A DNA stretch of 64,000 nucleotides, from contig NC_064237.1 of NCBI RefSeq assembly GCF_023101765.2, forward strand, positions 7,597,649 to 7,661,648. Reading direction: 5' to 3'. Both the position numbers and the translations under genes were made by a program. The DNA comes from Spodoptera frugiperda (Eukaryota > Arthropoda > Insecta > Lepidoptera > Noctuidae). The notes under the pieces were generated by a model. The model did not search any database and was not told where the DNA came from. It worked only from the letters and a program-made list of their open reading frames with translations. Numbering within the stretch: position 1 is the stretch's first letter; each line of letters starts with the position of its first letter. This document shows, piece by piece, positions 47,927 to 58,815 of this stretch.

Positions 47927-49133
47927 GTTCTATTGCTTTATTGAAAATAAGCAGTCTCATTAAAAGTTTTGAATGTTCAAAAAGGCAACTTTCAATTAAC
48001 GTGAAACAAAGTATTAATTTCTGTTCAATTTTGAAATTGTGTCATATTTCAATGCACGGGGGAAATTAAAAACGTATTGTGTATGGACACATTACAAAAC
48101 ACGCTATTTCATTGTGTTGTAGTTCAAGGTTTTGTATAATTAAATGAACAAACGGGTATTTAATTAAACTAGATGTAAAATAAATTACAAGAATCCTTTT
48201 AAAACTAGAAGTACATTTTGTACATACATTACACATTAACGAGTTTAACTAAACTATAATATAGAAAAGGGCATTCATATTTGGCTTTTATAAAACATAT
48301 TGCACAACGCGTCGCCGTCTACTAAATTAAGAAGTTGTATGTCTTCATGGCGCCGACCGTATTATATTTGCCGTATCGGCTTGCATGCATGCGGCGAATA
48401 GCTCGCTGTACGGTGCTCTTCAAAACTAATAATTTAAATGTTCGAGCGAATATTCACGGTGAGCTCCCCTGTTCACGGCTCGACACATGCGTGGCTAGGC
48501 ATTCGTGCCCAAAGGCAGGCACGTTGGAGCCCGGCTTAGCGTTCAATCAAAAAATCGTTTTCGATTCCCTCATGATACTTCCATTGGATGGGCCAAAATT
48601 ACATACACAGAGTGATGAGAAAGATTTTGAATTTTGTGATTTAGTTTACTTTGATTGCTTCGTAAAACACAATTGAATGAAGTATTAAATTGGTTTTCAA
48701 ATCTTTGGACACGCTTGCCTTATAAAATTTGTTTTAAGTACAAAATTGAGTTTTATATATATTTTCTTAATTTACTGTGACTGGTACTAAATTTAATCGT
48801 TATCACGCTGTTATAGCCGCAACAAAGAGGTTGATTTTCAATAAGATTGGCCATTTTACCCAGAAACAGGTGCAATGCGCTGCACTTGTCTACTAGCGCG
48901 GCCGCGGTTTAAATCAAGTCGGGCACTTTCGTACCTTGAATAATATTTAGAACTGTTTAATACTAAATGTCTAAAAAGCCATTTACATATTAACTGTAAA
49001 TATGTATGGGTATGTTGGTTATAAAATGTAGGTATTAGTATACATACACACTTTTACACATACGTAATGTGTATTTTGATCTAAAAGTTACTTCTTTTTT
49101 CATAATCAACTCATAAATAAATTAATGATTTGG
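47927..49133. other. intergenic DNA
   Basis: A moderately GC-rich patch (48340-48550) carries a 113-codon frame that I do not recognise and that lacks exon support. The rest is AT-rich with nothing identifiable. Confidence 0.45.
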
Positions 49134-49312
49134 ATCTGCCAGCGGCTTCGCTTGCTTTCCCGTGTGATAAAAAGTATCCTATCACCCAAGTTAACTCATA
49201 CCCTGTCTGTATACCAAATTTCATCAAAATTCGTTCAGTAGGTTCAGCGTGATTGACGGACAACAATTAAATCATACAAACAAACAAACTTTTCCATTTA
49301 TAATGTTAGTAT
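49134..49312 (-). mobile_element. Helitron-like element, Lep1 relative, minus strand
   Basis: Read on the minus strand it begins ACATACTAACATTATAAATG, has a (GTTT)n tract, CACGCTGAACCTACTGAACG, GGTATACAGACAGGG and GATAGGATACTTTTTATC, and ends in GCGAAGCCGCTGGCAGA. This is the usual order of a common lepidopteran Helitron. The 3' CTAG end has decayed. Confidence 0.6.
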
Positions 49313-50135
49313 GTAGGTATATTTGGATAGGCATAGCAAGGAGCTACATAATTGTACTCATAAAAGTTTTTCTATAGACTTTTGACATTAAGCTATTGTT
49401 GGTAAGTTAAGCCGTAAATACATGGATAGAAAATTATCTCATAAATAAAACAACATATCGGTGTGTGGTACAAATAATCTATGTTGTATACTAGTGTGTC
49501 CTCTACCCATATTTAAATGAGTCTACTTTCCTCGAAATTATTTGCGTAATCAGATTTAATCTCGAGCTTGGCACACACGTTTTAGTGAACTCCAGCCATA
49601 AATGCTTGGAGTTGTAACCTTATTATCTCAAATAGTATACGTGAACAACGTGTGCATACAAAATATTTAATTATAAAACGTATAATGAATATTTCGAGAC
49701 AGTCTCCTCGATTACTTTTGCCAATATATTGTTATTATTTAATTTTGCTGCACTCTATTTGCTGCTACGCCGTAGCCGTAGCCGTAGCAGTGCTACGACA
49801 CTACTACGAATTGGACTTATTCAAATTGTTTCTGATTATTAAATTCATAGAAAATACTAGGTTTTTTTTTGTTTTCTGCAAACTTTTCCGTTCTTATTCC
49901 TGCAAAACAAACAATCAAATTCCTTGTAAAGAAAATATTGTTTGGCTTTCCTTTATTTACCTGGTAGTTTTCTCTAAATTGGGTATTAGGTACAGATTAT
50001 TTTTCTGCAGTCAACTTATTTGAAATAGCATTTTAAATATGAGAATTCTTCGATAAGAATAAAATATAAAAAAGTACTCTAATGTTTGCATAATAGCAGT
50101 GAGTCCCTCATTAGCGCAACCACTTGTAGATATAT
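49313..50135. other. AT-rich intergenic DNA
   Basis: Contains only a small imperfect palindromic GTAGCC tandem patch (49764-49806), related in composition to the one at 25.5 kb. The 123-codon hydrophobic frame (49652-50023) is AT-driven and unsupported. Confidence 0.45.
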
Positions 50136-51934
50136 TATACAGGGTGTCCCTGAAATCGACGTCCAACGGGCACTAGATGATCAGCAAGGTTCCAACTGTT
50201 ATCAGAAAAATATAAAAAAAAATCTAAGTCCCACAGTTTTTAAATTACAGTGACTTATGTGTTATCCACGAAAAAGTACACCCTGTGCCAGTCTTTTGAC
50301 TCTTGTTGCTACAAATCTTAATTTTTTCGTCTGCAGTCTTCCTTACATTATCCTGAATAGTGCTCCAGTAATATGGTATCATAAATTCTTAGCCAACTGC
50401 TTTAGATTGGAAAACATTGTTAGTTTTAGAGGAACCAAATACTCTGAATAAAATTTTCACCTTACTTTAAGTGACTGTACTGAATAAATTATGTATGGCG
50501 CTAGTAGTGGCAAATTTCACCAAAGTTGGCGCATTTAATAAGGATTATAAAATGGTATAGCACTTTGCAAATAATTTTTTAAATTCGACACAAAAAAAGA
50601 TTTTTCAACGAAACTCCGTTTCGATGAATTTATTTGAACTTACTAATATTTCTTCTAGTGTACTCAAATCATACATTACAACCTCGTATGCACTAGACAA
50701 CACTTTGCACGCGATTTGTTATCATCATGTTGAAAATCAACGAGGATCTCTTGTCAAACAACATTGTCTGACTACTCATGATTTCGCTTGCAGCTTTCGT
50801 CGGCAATATTTCTAGACTTACTAGAGGAACTGATGTTGTGTATCATGTTTCACTAAATAATATTGAATGATTGCAATATGATGTTCATAGTGCATCAAAC
50901 ACATTATCAAATGTGTTTGATGCACATGGCATACCATTACCGCGTACATGGTCATTATGGTGTACATGATCCGTTACGCACAATTACTCGTCATATCCAC
51001 ATGAAAAAAAAAAGAAATGGGTGAATCCTCCGATTAAGTTACGTGTTCATGCCTTGTGATCAAATGCGGGATGAAGCATCAAATATTCTTTAGTTTGTCG
51101 AGAAAGAGTTATTTGCACCGTTACAAGGAATTGCAGGTAAAGCAAAAAAATAATTTAAAAAATAAATAATCTACACGGCGCAAAAAAGTCATTGCTCAGC
51201 TAAAATGCCGAAGCCCGAGTACGATGGCTCGAGATGCACAACACCAGTTCGTCTAGCGATAATATTGCCGACGAATGCTGCAAGCGAAATCACGGGTAAA
51301 CAGACAATATTGTTTGACAAGAGATCCTCGCTGATTTTCAACATGATGATAACAAATCGCGTGCAAAGTGCTGTCTAGTGCATACGAGGTTATAACGTAT
51401 GATTTGAGTACACTAGAAGAATTTTTAGTAAGTTCAAATAAATTCATCGAAACGGAGTTTCGTTGAAAAATCTTTTTTTGTGTCGGATTTAAGAAATAAT
51501 TTGCAAAGTGCTATGCCATTTTATAATCCTTATTAATTGCGCCAACTTTGGTGAAATTTGCCACTACTAGCGCCATACATAATTTATTCAGTACAGTCAC
51601 TTAAAGTAAGGTGAAAATTTTATTCAGAGTATTTGGTTCCTCTAAAACTAACAATGTTTTCCAATCTAAAGCAGTTGGCTAAGAATGTATGATTCCATAT
51701 TACTGGAGCACTATTCAGGATAATGTAAGGAAGACTGCAGACGAAAAAATTAAGATTTGTAGCAACAAGAGTCAAAAGACTGGCACAGGTGTACTTTTTC
51801 GTGGATAACACATAAGTCACTGTAATTTAAAAACTGTAGGACTTAGAATTTTTTTTATATTTTTCTGATAACAGTTGGAACCTTGCCGATCATCTGGTGC
51901 CTGTTGGACGTCGACTTCAGGGACACCCTGTATA
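50136..51934. mobile_element. foldback DNA element with ~0.7-kb terminal inverted repeats
   Basis: The element spans 50140-51930. The left arm (50140 to about 50845) and right arm (about 51235 to 51930) are reverse complements with few differences, starting CAGGGTGTCCCTGAAATCGA on the left. Identical TATA flanks (50136-50139 and 51931-51934) look like target duplications (TA or TATA). The roughly 390-bp centre is unique and has no recognisable transposase. The matching 60- to 66-codon frames found in each arm on opposite strands are by-products of the symmetry. The first bases resemble the MITE at 13.45 kb. Non-autonomous; superfamily unresolved, with a TA-inserting family as the best guess. 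Confidence 0.85.
50890..50925. repeat. perfect 16-bp hairpin in the foldback centre
   Basis: GTGCATCAAACACATT (50890-50905) and its exact reverse complement (50910-50925) flank ATCA. It lies just inside the left arm of the foldback element. Confidence 0.75.
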
Positions 51935-52381
51935 CTGTGACCACGCTTCTACTTTTACGTTCAAAGATCAATAGCATTAGCTAAACAATAGCTAATTATT
52001 GATACTTCAATTTTATTTATTCAACTGCAATTATTTATTTCAACATATTGGTTACTTAATACTCTATTGTGTCTACTGTACCTATGTGCATTATAATTTT
52101 CATCTAGTATAGCAAAAGTATACATTAGTTTGGATTTCCATACATTGGATTTTAGCATTTGCAATTTAAAATGCCGAAACCCTTTTTAAGAAGTTAGGGA
52201 CCAATAGTAGATATAAAAAATAATTCGAGTGACCTGAGGCTTAAAATCGAAATCATGAGATTTACTTCAGTATTACATTAAACAAATAAATTCAACCAAA
52301 CCTAACAAAGTATATACGACGATTATGTTAAGATTGTGACAATTATACATATGTATACTTATATTCCTATTTATTACTTAA
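51935..52381. other. AT-rich intergenic DNA
   Basis: Nothing recognised. Confidence 0.5.
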
Positions 52382-52610
52382 GACTGCCTCGTTCGCGCAG
52401 TGGTCTCAAGTGCGACTGCCGGGCAAGGGCTATTTTCGGTTTTTCGAAAATTTCTCAGTAGTAGCACGGAAATGTGCCGGTTATATGGCAATAGGCTCAC
52501 AACCATGGAAGATTACATGGAACTTATAACATAAATTGTGAAAACTGTGTGTACATTGTATAGTGGCATTACGTACCACAATTTGCACCTCTGCCTACCG
52601 CTTCGGGGAT

Positions 52611-54027
52611 TAAAGTCCAGAGATAAGATCCAGTCCAGTGCGATGCGCGCTCGAGAACGGTCGCGTTTTCGCTGCACTGTACGAATATTATATTCGCGTT
52701 TTGCGCGGCAATAGCCGCTGCCCGTCTTAGTCGCGATGAGTTCTAAACCACTCATCGTCAACGAAGTTTTGGCATTTATTATCCATGCCATCGACTACAT
52801 GGACGAGGTCAGCATCGTGCAGATCTGCAGATCAGCCTACAAAGAGGAGGAGGTTTGCAGTGCTAAGCTGATGCTCTTCCAGTCGCTCGGACAACTAGAG
52901 CAGATGCCATCCCGCCGAAGGGACGGTGGCGACAAGAGCCTGCAGGACATCATCTCCCTGCTGAAGAGGACTGATCCTGACGACGTGCCTGAATTCGTGG
53001 CGAGGGACTTACATAAGCTGCCTCCCGTCACGTTTGATCACGTCGATGTCACCGGGCTGCTGAAAGACATAACTTGTCTAAAGGCAAGCCTGGAAGATAT
53101 GAAGTCCAAGATGGAAGCGTCACAGGCTACCATCAATGACCTGCGTGCTGAGGTGGCGTTGTTGCGCAATGCTACTTCTGTAAGTGGGTCAATTGACATC
53201 AAGAATGTGAATACTCGTCGCGGGGCGCAAAATGCGTCCGTCATCAGTTTCGAGTCGGCGAATTCGAGTGCGTCACCGGTCGCCGATGTCGCTGACGATG
53301 CACGCCGTCCCGCCGCCACCGCTGTGTCAACACCTGCGGCCGAGGCTCGTGTAGGAACATCGACCCCAAAACGCGCCTACGCAGCAGTAGCAGCCACCAA
53401 CAAGCCCGCTGTGACGCAAACAAAGCGGAGCAAAGCAAAAGGGGGTCAACAAACCCGTGGCAAACCACAGCCACCGACTAGTCCGAAGAAGGACACGTGC
53501 GACAAGGATGGCTTCATAAAGGTAGAAAGGAGAAAAAAGAAGCCACCTTGTAGGAATCAGTGCGGTACCGCACAAACTGGACCCAACATCCTGCTGCGTC
53601 CTGCAGTACCAACGACGCAGCTGTACGTGTCCCGTCTACATCACACCACGACGGTGGAGCAGATCGTGGAGTATGTCCGGTCCAAGACCAACTGGACCTT
53701 GAGGGTGGAGAAGTTGGAGTCGCGCCACAACACGAACTTCAAGTCGTTCATGGTGCGAGTTCCAACTCATCACTTCGAGACCTTCCTCAAGGAAGAGTTT
53801 TGGCCGAAGGGTGTCGTCTATCGGAGATTCCGAGGAAGGCTACGCGACACCACGCAGCGTAACACGACGCCGACGCTTCGTGTGCATTAGTTTAAGTTAT
53901 TTTTTGTATAAAATATGTATTAGTATATAATTTAATTGTATGTTATATCTATGTATAGTATTTTTCTATGGGCCTTAGATGCCTGAAGTAAATAAATAAA
54001 TAAAATAAATAAAAAATAAAAATAAAG
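52611..54027 (+). mobile_element. ORF1-only non-LTR element (HAL1-like) with TAAAG target duplication
   Basis: The insert runs 52616-54022: about 120 bases of 5' UTR, one ORF (52736-53890), about 75 bases of 3' UTR and an (AAAT)n-rich tail. TAAAG occurs at 52611-52615 and 54023-54027. There is no ORF2 or reverse transcriptase between ORF1 and tail, so it is a half-LINE that would need enzymes supplied in trans. Confidence 0.75.
52736..53890 (+). CDS. LINE ORF1-like protein, intact
   Basis: 384 residues. The N-terminal domain (about 1-105; SSKPLIVNEVLAF ... PEFVARDLHKLPPV) is a module I associate with ORF1 proteins of CR1/L2-like non-LTR elements and related insect repeats. A short coiled coil (about 110-145) is followed by a basic Ser/Pro/Ala/Lys-rich linker. 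The C-terminal domain (about 288-365; LYVSRLHHTTTVEQIVEYV ... FKSFMVRVP ... EEFWPKGVVYRRFRG) resembles the RNA-binding domain at the end of such ORF1 proteins. No zinc knuckle is visible. The start is the first ATG after a GC-rich leader. The predicted role is binding its own RNA. The frame is undamaged over 1.15 kb, suggesting a recent insertion or retained usefulness. Clade assignment is from pattern memory only. Confidence 0.75.
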   Translation: MSSKPLIVNEVLAFIIHAIDYMDEVSIVQICRSAYKEEEVCSAKLMLFQSLGQLEQMPSRRRDGGDKSLQDIISLLKRTDPDDVPEFVARDLHKLPPVTFDHVDVTGLLKDITCLKASLEDMKSKMEASQATINDLRAEVALLRNATSVSGSIDIKNVNTRRGAQNASVISFESANSSASPVADVADDARRPAATAVSTPAAEARVGTSTPKRAYAAVAATNKPAVTQTKRSKAKGGQQTRGKPQPPTSPKKDTCDKDGFIKVERRKKKPPCRNQCGTAQTGPNILLRPAVPTTQLYVSRLHHTTTVEQIVEYVRSKTNWTLRVEKLESRHNTNFKSFMVRVPTHHFETFLKEEFWPKGVVYRRFRGRLRDTTQRNTTPTLRVH

Positions 54028-54038
54028 GCGTGACGATA

Positions 54039-54416
54039 TCTATATATTAATACGTGATGCAAAAACTTTGGACCGCTATTTACGAAAATTGCGCGGACGT
54101 AGGAGCATAAAATTTGGTACACTTATAGTTTATGTGTAGGAGAAGTGAAGAACGCTAATATTTTTCAAAAATAATGCTTATAAAGTACATTAAATCAATA
54201 AATAAAACATTACACACACATGCATAGTATCTGATCGTATTTGACAAAACGTCAAAATCGATAGACATTGCGATGATATTGACGTCTCATATGAATAGTT
54301 TTATAAAAGAGTTTGTTTGAGTTTGAGTTAAATAAAAATTATCCTTGAACGTATGTTAAGTGGTATTGTAAATTAAATCGTATATGGTTGAATTTCAACC
54401 ACTAGGCGACCACTAG
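54039..54416 (+). mobile_element. non-autonomous Helitron
   Basis: Begins TCTATATATTAATACGTG after an A (54038) and ends CTAG before a T (54417). A clear hairpin GGTTGAATTTCAACC lies about 12 bases before the end, as in Helitrons. The body includes GACCGCTATTTACG and GCGCGGACGTAGGAGC, frequent in moth genomes. It starts 2-3 bases after the end of SINE copy E. Confidence 0.75.
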
Positions 54417-54744
54417 TAAAAAATAATTACATATATTTGGCTACTTTGTTAGGTTAACATTGTTACTACATAATTGTAACATTGTTACTTACTCTCTTAT
54501 CTTCATCTCCATAATATTAACTACGACGACCAGTTCCGCAAAACTAGATAAAAGTCAAAGACGTTATCTACAAACAGAGCAAAGCTTGAAATCTTGTAAC
54601 AGCAGTGCTATTCTGAAAACGGTACATTCATCTCGAAAGTCATGTCGCAAGTTGCCCCATGAGTCAAGAAAAAAGGTCCCAAAATTCAGAAACGATTCCT
54701 TATCTTCCCTAAAAAAACAAATACTTACATGGAGTAATTCTAAT
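54417..54744. other. AT-rich intergenic DNA
   Basis: Nothing recognised. A 109-codon frame across this stretch runs into the next SINE and is not considered a gene. Confidence 0.45.
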
Positions 54745-55050
54745 GTCGTGGTGGCTTGGAAGTATAAGAGACCCGCTTCTCATGTATGAGAAGGGTTCGA
54801 GTTCGAAACGTACCAAGAGTAAAAATGTGACTTTTTCCCAGTTATATGTAACTTTTTAAGATTATTTAGCTACCACTACACAAACACAAACGGTGACATC
54901 GTGGGCTTAAAATGTCTAATTATAAGTTTGAAATTTGAAATTGGCAATCCGCATTGAGCAAGCGTGGTGATTAATGCTCAAACCTTCTCCTTATGTGAAG
55001 AGACGTTTGGTCAGCGGTGGCCACTAATAGGCCATGATGATGATAATGTA
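54745..55050 (+). mobile_element. tRNA-headed SINE with RTE-like tail
   Basis: The head has A-box-like TGGCTTGGAAG and B-box-like GGTTCGAGTTC at tRNA spacing. The tail CCGCATTGAGCAAGCGTGG ... GGCCACTAATAGGCC ends in a (GAT)n run, the tail type of lepidopteran RTE elements, which presumably mobilise it. A minus-strand tail copy is at 60.13 kb. It is distinct from the other SINE family in the window. Confidence 0.65.
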
Positions 55051-55337
55051 AGCCTACTCACTACCATCGTCACCTGGTGACGCTAGTGTCGAACACAATT
55101 ATTTTTAGAAACAAAACTTTAATCTCGCTGTAGATTCAGAAGTGACTTTGCAAAATAACTTTCAGAATAGTACCGGCAGTTTTACATCTTGAGATTCTAT
55201 TCCAAGGAATATTCTTTTATGGCCGGCAAGCATCTTCGCTTGGAGTACAACTTCGAATACTATCATACTTTTTCACACAACGCAATAAAGTTTATAGTCG
55301 TGTAATTGTACTGTGGAGATTTTTATGCAGGGTTGTC
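55051..55337. other. AT-rich spacer
   Basis: Nothing recognised. Confidence 0.5.
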
Positions 55338-58300
55338 TTTTTTTTTTTTTTTTTTTTTTTTACGTTTAATGGGTCGACGTTTGACCGCTATCTCACCTGA
55401 TGGTAAGTGATGATGCGGCCTACGGTGGAGCACGTCTGCCCATAAGCAACCTATTCACTCGGGCCTTGAAGACACCCAGGTTATACCCATCAGGGAACAC
55501 AGACTCCGGCAAGGAGTTCCACTCCCTAGCAGTTCGCACAAGGAAGCTTGAAGCGAAACGCTTCGTGCGAGTGGGTGGGATATCTACCATAAAGCGGTGA
55601 CGCCTCGCCGATTGTCTTGTGGTTCGATGATGAAAAGGACTAGGGGGAATCAAGTTGTGCAATTCCCCCGCACACTCTCCGAAATGTATCCGGTAAAAAA
55701 CGGAAAGGCTTGCGACCTTGCGCCTGTGTTCAAGGCTTTGAAGCCGGGCCTCCACAAGCGCATCATCGTTGATGAGCTTCTTGGCACGCCTTTCAATGTG
55801 TTCGAGCGCATCTAGCTGGCATTTAGCCGAGCCGTCCCAAAGGTGAGAACAGTACTCCATACATGACCGAACCTGCGCTTGGTACAGGCTCAGCAGTTGT
55901 TTCGGTGTGAAGTACCGTCTCACCTTCGAGAGGATACCCAACTTCCTACCAGCCAGATGCGCCTTCGACTCTATATAAGAGCCGAAGTTTAGCGTTGGCG
56001 ATAGAGTTACGCCCAGAAGCTCTAGATGATCCGATATTGGAACGGATACATTTCGGAAAGTAGGAGCCAGCGGAAATTGACTCCGTTTGGCAGAGAATAG
56101 ACACGCCTGGGTTTTGGTAGCGTTGAACTTGACCAAGTTGGCGTCACCCCAATCGGAGACCGCCTTCAAGGACGAGTTCAACCGTTCGACCATGGATTCT
56201 CTTAGAGACTGGATCTGTGTTCCGCTAGTCCGCGCATCGGACACATACCTTTCAACAACTGTGCTGTCATCTGCATACCCAAAGATACCGGGCTTAAGCA
56301 GGTCGTTGATGTGCAGCAAAAAGAGCGTTGCTGAAAGTACTGACCCCTGAGGGACTCCGGCGTTGATACCAAATTGGTCAGACGAGCAGCCATCGATGAC
56401 TACTCGAATTGACCGATCCCTCAGGAAGTCTGCAATCCATCTGCACAGATCAGCGGGAAGTCCATATGCAGGAAGCTTGCCGATAAGGCTGTCGTGCCAA
56501 ACCCTGTCAAAGGCCTTCGATATATCGAGTGAGACCGCTATTGCCTCCCCGTGCTTCTCTATGGCCTCGCTCCAAATGTGGGTGGCATACGCAAGAAGGT
56601 CCCCAGTGGATCGGTTGTGGCGAAACCCATACTGCTGATCGCTGAGGAGGTCGTTACCTTCAAGGTATGCCAGGAGCCTGTTGTTAAGTACACGTTCCAT
56701 ACTCTTACAGAGTATGGACGTGACTGAGATTGGTCGGTAATTGTTAGGGTCGGCACGACTACCTTTTTGGGCACAGGCTGCACGTTGGCCAGCTTCCATG
56801 CAACCGGCACTTGACCAGTCTCCAAGGAAAGTCGAAACAGGCGTGTCAGGATTGGAGACAACTCAGGCGCACAGGTTTTTAAAACCACGGCCGGGATTCC
56901 GTCGGGGCCACTGGCCTTGTTCACGTCGAGATTACGCAACGTCTTATACACCTCCTTCTGTCGGATGCGAATTTTCGACATTTTCGTCTCGCATACGTTA
57001 TTTAGAGAAGGAGGTATAGCGCCACCAGTATCAAGACGTGAAGATTCCGCAAATAGAGAAGCAAACAGGTTTGCCTTCTCTACCGCGGTGTGTGCCAGCG
57101 TCCCGTTAGGCCCCAGGAGAGGTGGGAGTGAAGGACGGCAGAAGTTCGATTCAACCGCCTTGGCCAGGGACCAGAATGCTTTACTACCCGCTGGGTAAGA
57201 AGCCAGTTTGTTCCCTATTCGGCCAATGTGGTTGAACCGGGCCATCCGTAATGCCTTTTTGCATGACTTGGCAGCCCGGTTATAGGCTCTCTTCCTCTGA
57301 AGAGTGTCGTCAGCCCTACGACGCCTGGCATCCGCCCATGCCAAGTATGCCGCATGCTTTCGCGCTTCAGCACGTCTGCAGTCGGCATCGAACCATGGAC
57401 GAGTCCCACCGAAAGATGTCGCGTCCGAGAATGGAATGTAGTATTCCATGCCCTGACGCAACACCCCTGTTATGGCATCCGCACAAGCTGACGGGTCTTC
57501 AGTAGAGAAGCAGACAGGCCGCCAAGGATAGGATGCAAAAAAGGATCGCATCCCATCCCAATCTGCTGACTTGTACCGCCACATCCGCCGAGATCCTCTG
57601 GGACAAGGATCCGGTGGGGAGTACGTGGATACGGATTTCACCAGACAGTGGTCAGAGCTACCCAAGGGTGAAGATACTGACACCGAGTAGCTGTCTGGAT
57701 CAGTTGTCAGCAGAAGGTCTAGGCAGTTGGCAGTGTGCGAGTCGACATCGGGCACCCTTGTGGCCTCCTGGACCAGCTGGGTCAGGCCAAGCGTTAGCGC
57801 AAGCTTACGCATTTCCCTCCCAGCATGGTCAGTGCACTGGTATGGGAACAGCCACTCCTGGTGATGGGCGTTAAAGTCCCCCAGTAACACCAACTGGGCC
57901 GAAGGGTACCTCTGCCGAGCCGCATCCGCCGTCTCCACAAGGTGCTGCGCTAATCTGGTCGTCTCCAAATCTCCGCTGTGCGACCGGTAGACACAGGCAT
58001 AGAGGATTTTCTCTATGCCTGTGTCCACCAGTATCCACAAGGTTGAAAAACTGGGGTCCTCAAAGTTTCGGAGACGCCGGTAACAGACGCCGTCTTGGAC
58101 GTATAGGCATACGCCTGCACGGGGAACGAAATTGTGCTCCAGGGAAAAGCCTGGGTAGTTCAGGTATGATACGTCCGACGGACATCTGATCTGGGTCTCC
58201 GAGAGAAACAAGAGCGTTGGGTTCTCGGTCTCCAGATGGTGATGGACCGCATTGAGATTTGAGTGCAAGCCTCGGATGTTGGAGAGGTGCACTTTGAGGG

Positions 58301-58815
58301 AGAGGGAGTGCAGCCGCTGTTGAACCCTTTTCTTAGCTCTCGTTTTCATAATCGTAAATAAGTTGCTGAGAGAATGGTAGTGAAATGTTTCCCCACACAG
58401 GCGACCCCCAGACGCGCACCGCAGTTGGCTACACCATTGGGAGGCCAGCCTGGAGACTGCGGGGACGCCCGAGCCCCCCCACGTAAATCCATCGGGCCCT
58501 CTCTTCCGGTCGCCAACCGGCACGATGGCGTATACGTGGGATTTTTCGCTAGATGGCGGGGCAGCCTTTCACGTGTGGCTAGCACGCTAATTGGGCCCCC
58601 AACTATCTGCGGTCGGCCAGCGGTGCACCGTGCCTCGGATCCCGCTACCCTCCGCGACTGGCCACCCGATGCAGCCACACCAGCGCGCGCCAGATCGGTC
58701 TACCCATAGTGGAACAAACACTTCGACCCATCCTCTCGTACGGCGTCACCGAGCATCGTGGCGGAACACGGCTAGGCTGCTTGGCGACACGGTTTTGCTC
58801 GGTGGGTCTTTAGGC
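55338..58815 (-). mobile_element. second LINE (jockey/CR1-like group), poly(A) tailed
   Basis: A GC-richer block bounded on the left by a 24-base T run (the poly(A) tail on the minus strand, 55338-55361) and fading near 58815. It carries one long endonuclease/reverse-transcriptase frame with a single frameshift. The 465 bases upstream of that frame are GC-rich but contain no ORF1-like protein. The 5' boundary is a compositional estimate and no target duplication was found. Clade is uncertain beyond the poly(A)-tailed, apurinic-endonuclease LINE group. Confidence 0.8.
55420..58349 (-). pseudogene. LINE ORF2: endonuclease and reverse transcriptase, one frameshift
   Basis: Starts at ATG 58349 (MKTRAKKRVQQ). 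Endonuclease motifs are SNIRGLHSN, LSETQIRC, GDFNAHHQEW and SDHCLVK. Reverse-transcriptase blocks follow: NKASGPDGIPA, PNNYRPISVTS, QYGFRHNRSTGDLL, SLDISKAFDRVWH, GVPQGSVLSATLF and catalytic GYADDS. The C-terminal region ends VNRLLMGRRAPP. At 56762-56768 (ACCTTTTT on the plus strand) one base is missing: the first frame reads VPKKVVVP and the conserved protein resumes as SRADPNNYRP in the next. Intact length would be about 975 residues, normal for ORF2 of this group. The enzyme nicks DNA and primes reverse transcription; this copy cannot make it unless the indel is a sequencing error. Confidence 0.85.

Larger units (their letters stand above)
52382..54036 (+). mobile_element. tRNA-derived SINE, copy E, split by a LINE insertion
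   Basis: 52382-52615 is the SINE from its tRNA-like head (GACTGCCTCG) to GCTTCGGGGAT. Its last bases, GCGTGACG, reappear at 54028 after the inserted element. The B box region is deleted in this copy. The interruption falls inside the TAAAGGCGTGACG tail, so the SINE is older than the insert. Confidence 0.8.

Noticed and set aside
48335..48676. 113-codon frame in a moderately GC-rich patch
   Set aside because: No domain recognised, no flanking splice sites that I could defend, and the frame runs into AT-rich sequence.
49652..50023. 123-codon hydrophobic frame resembling a membrane protein
   Set aside because: Hydrophobicity follows from T-rich sequence and simple repeats; no start context or homology.
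50257..51820. Pairs of similar 60- to 66-codon frames on opposite strands
   Set aside because: They are the same sequence in the two arms of the foldback element, not conserved genes.
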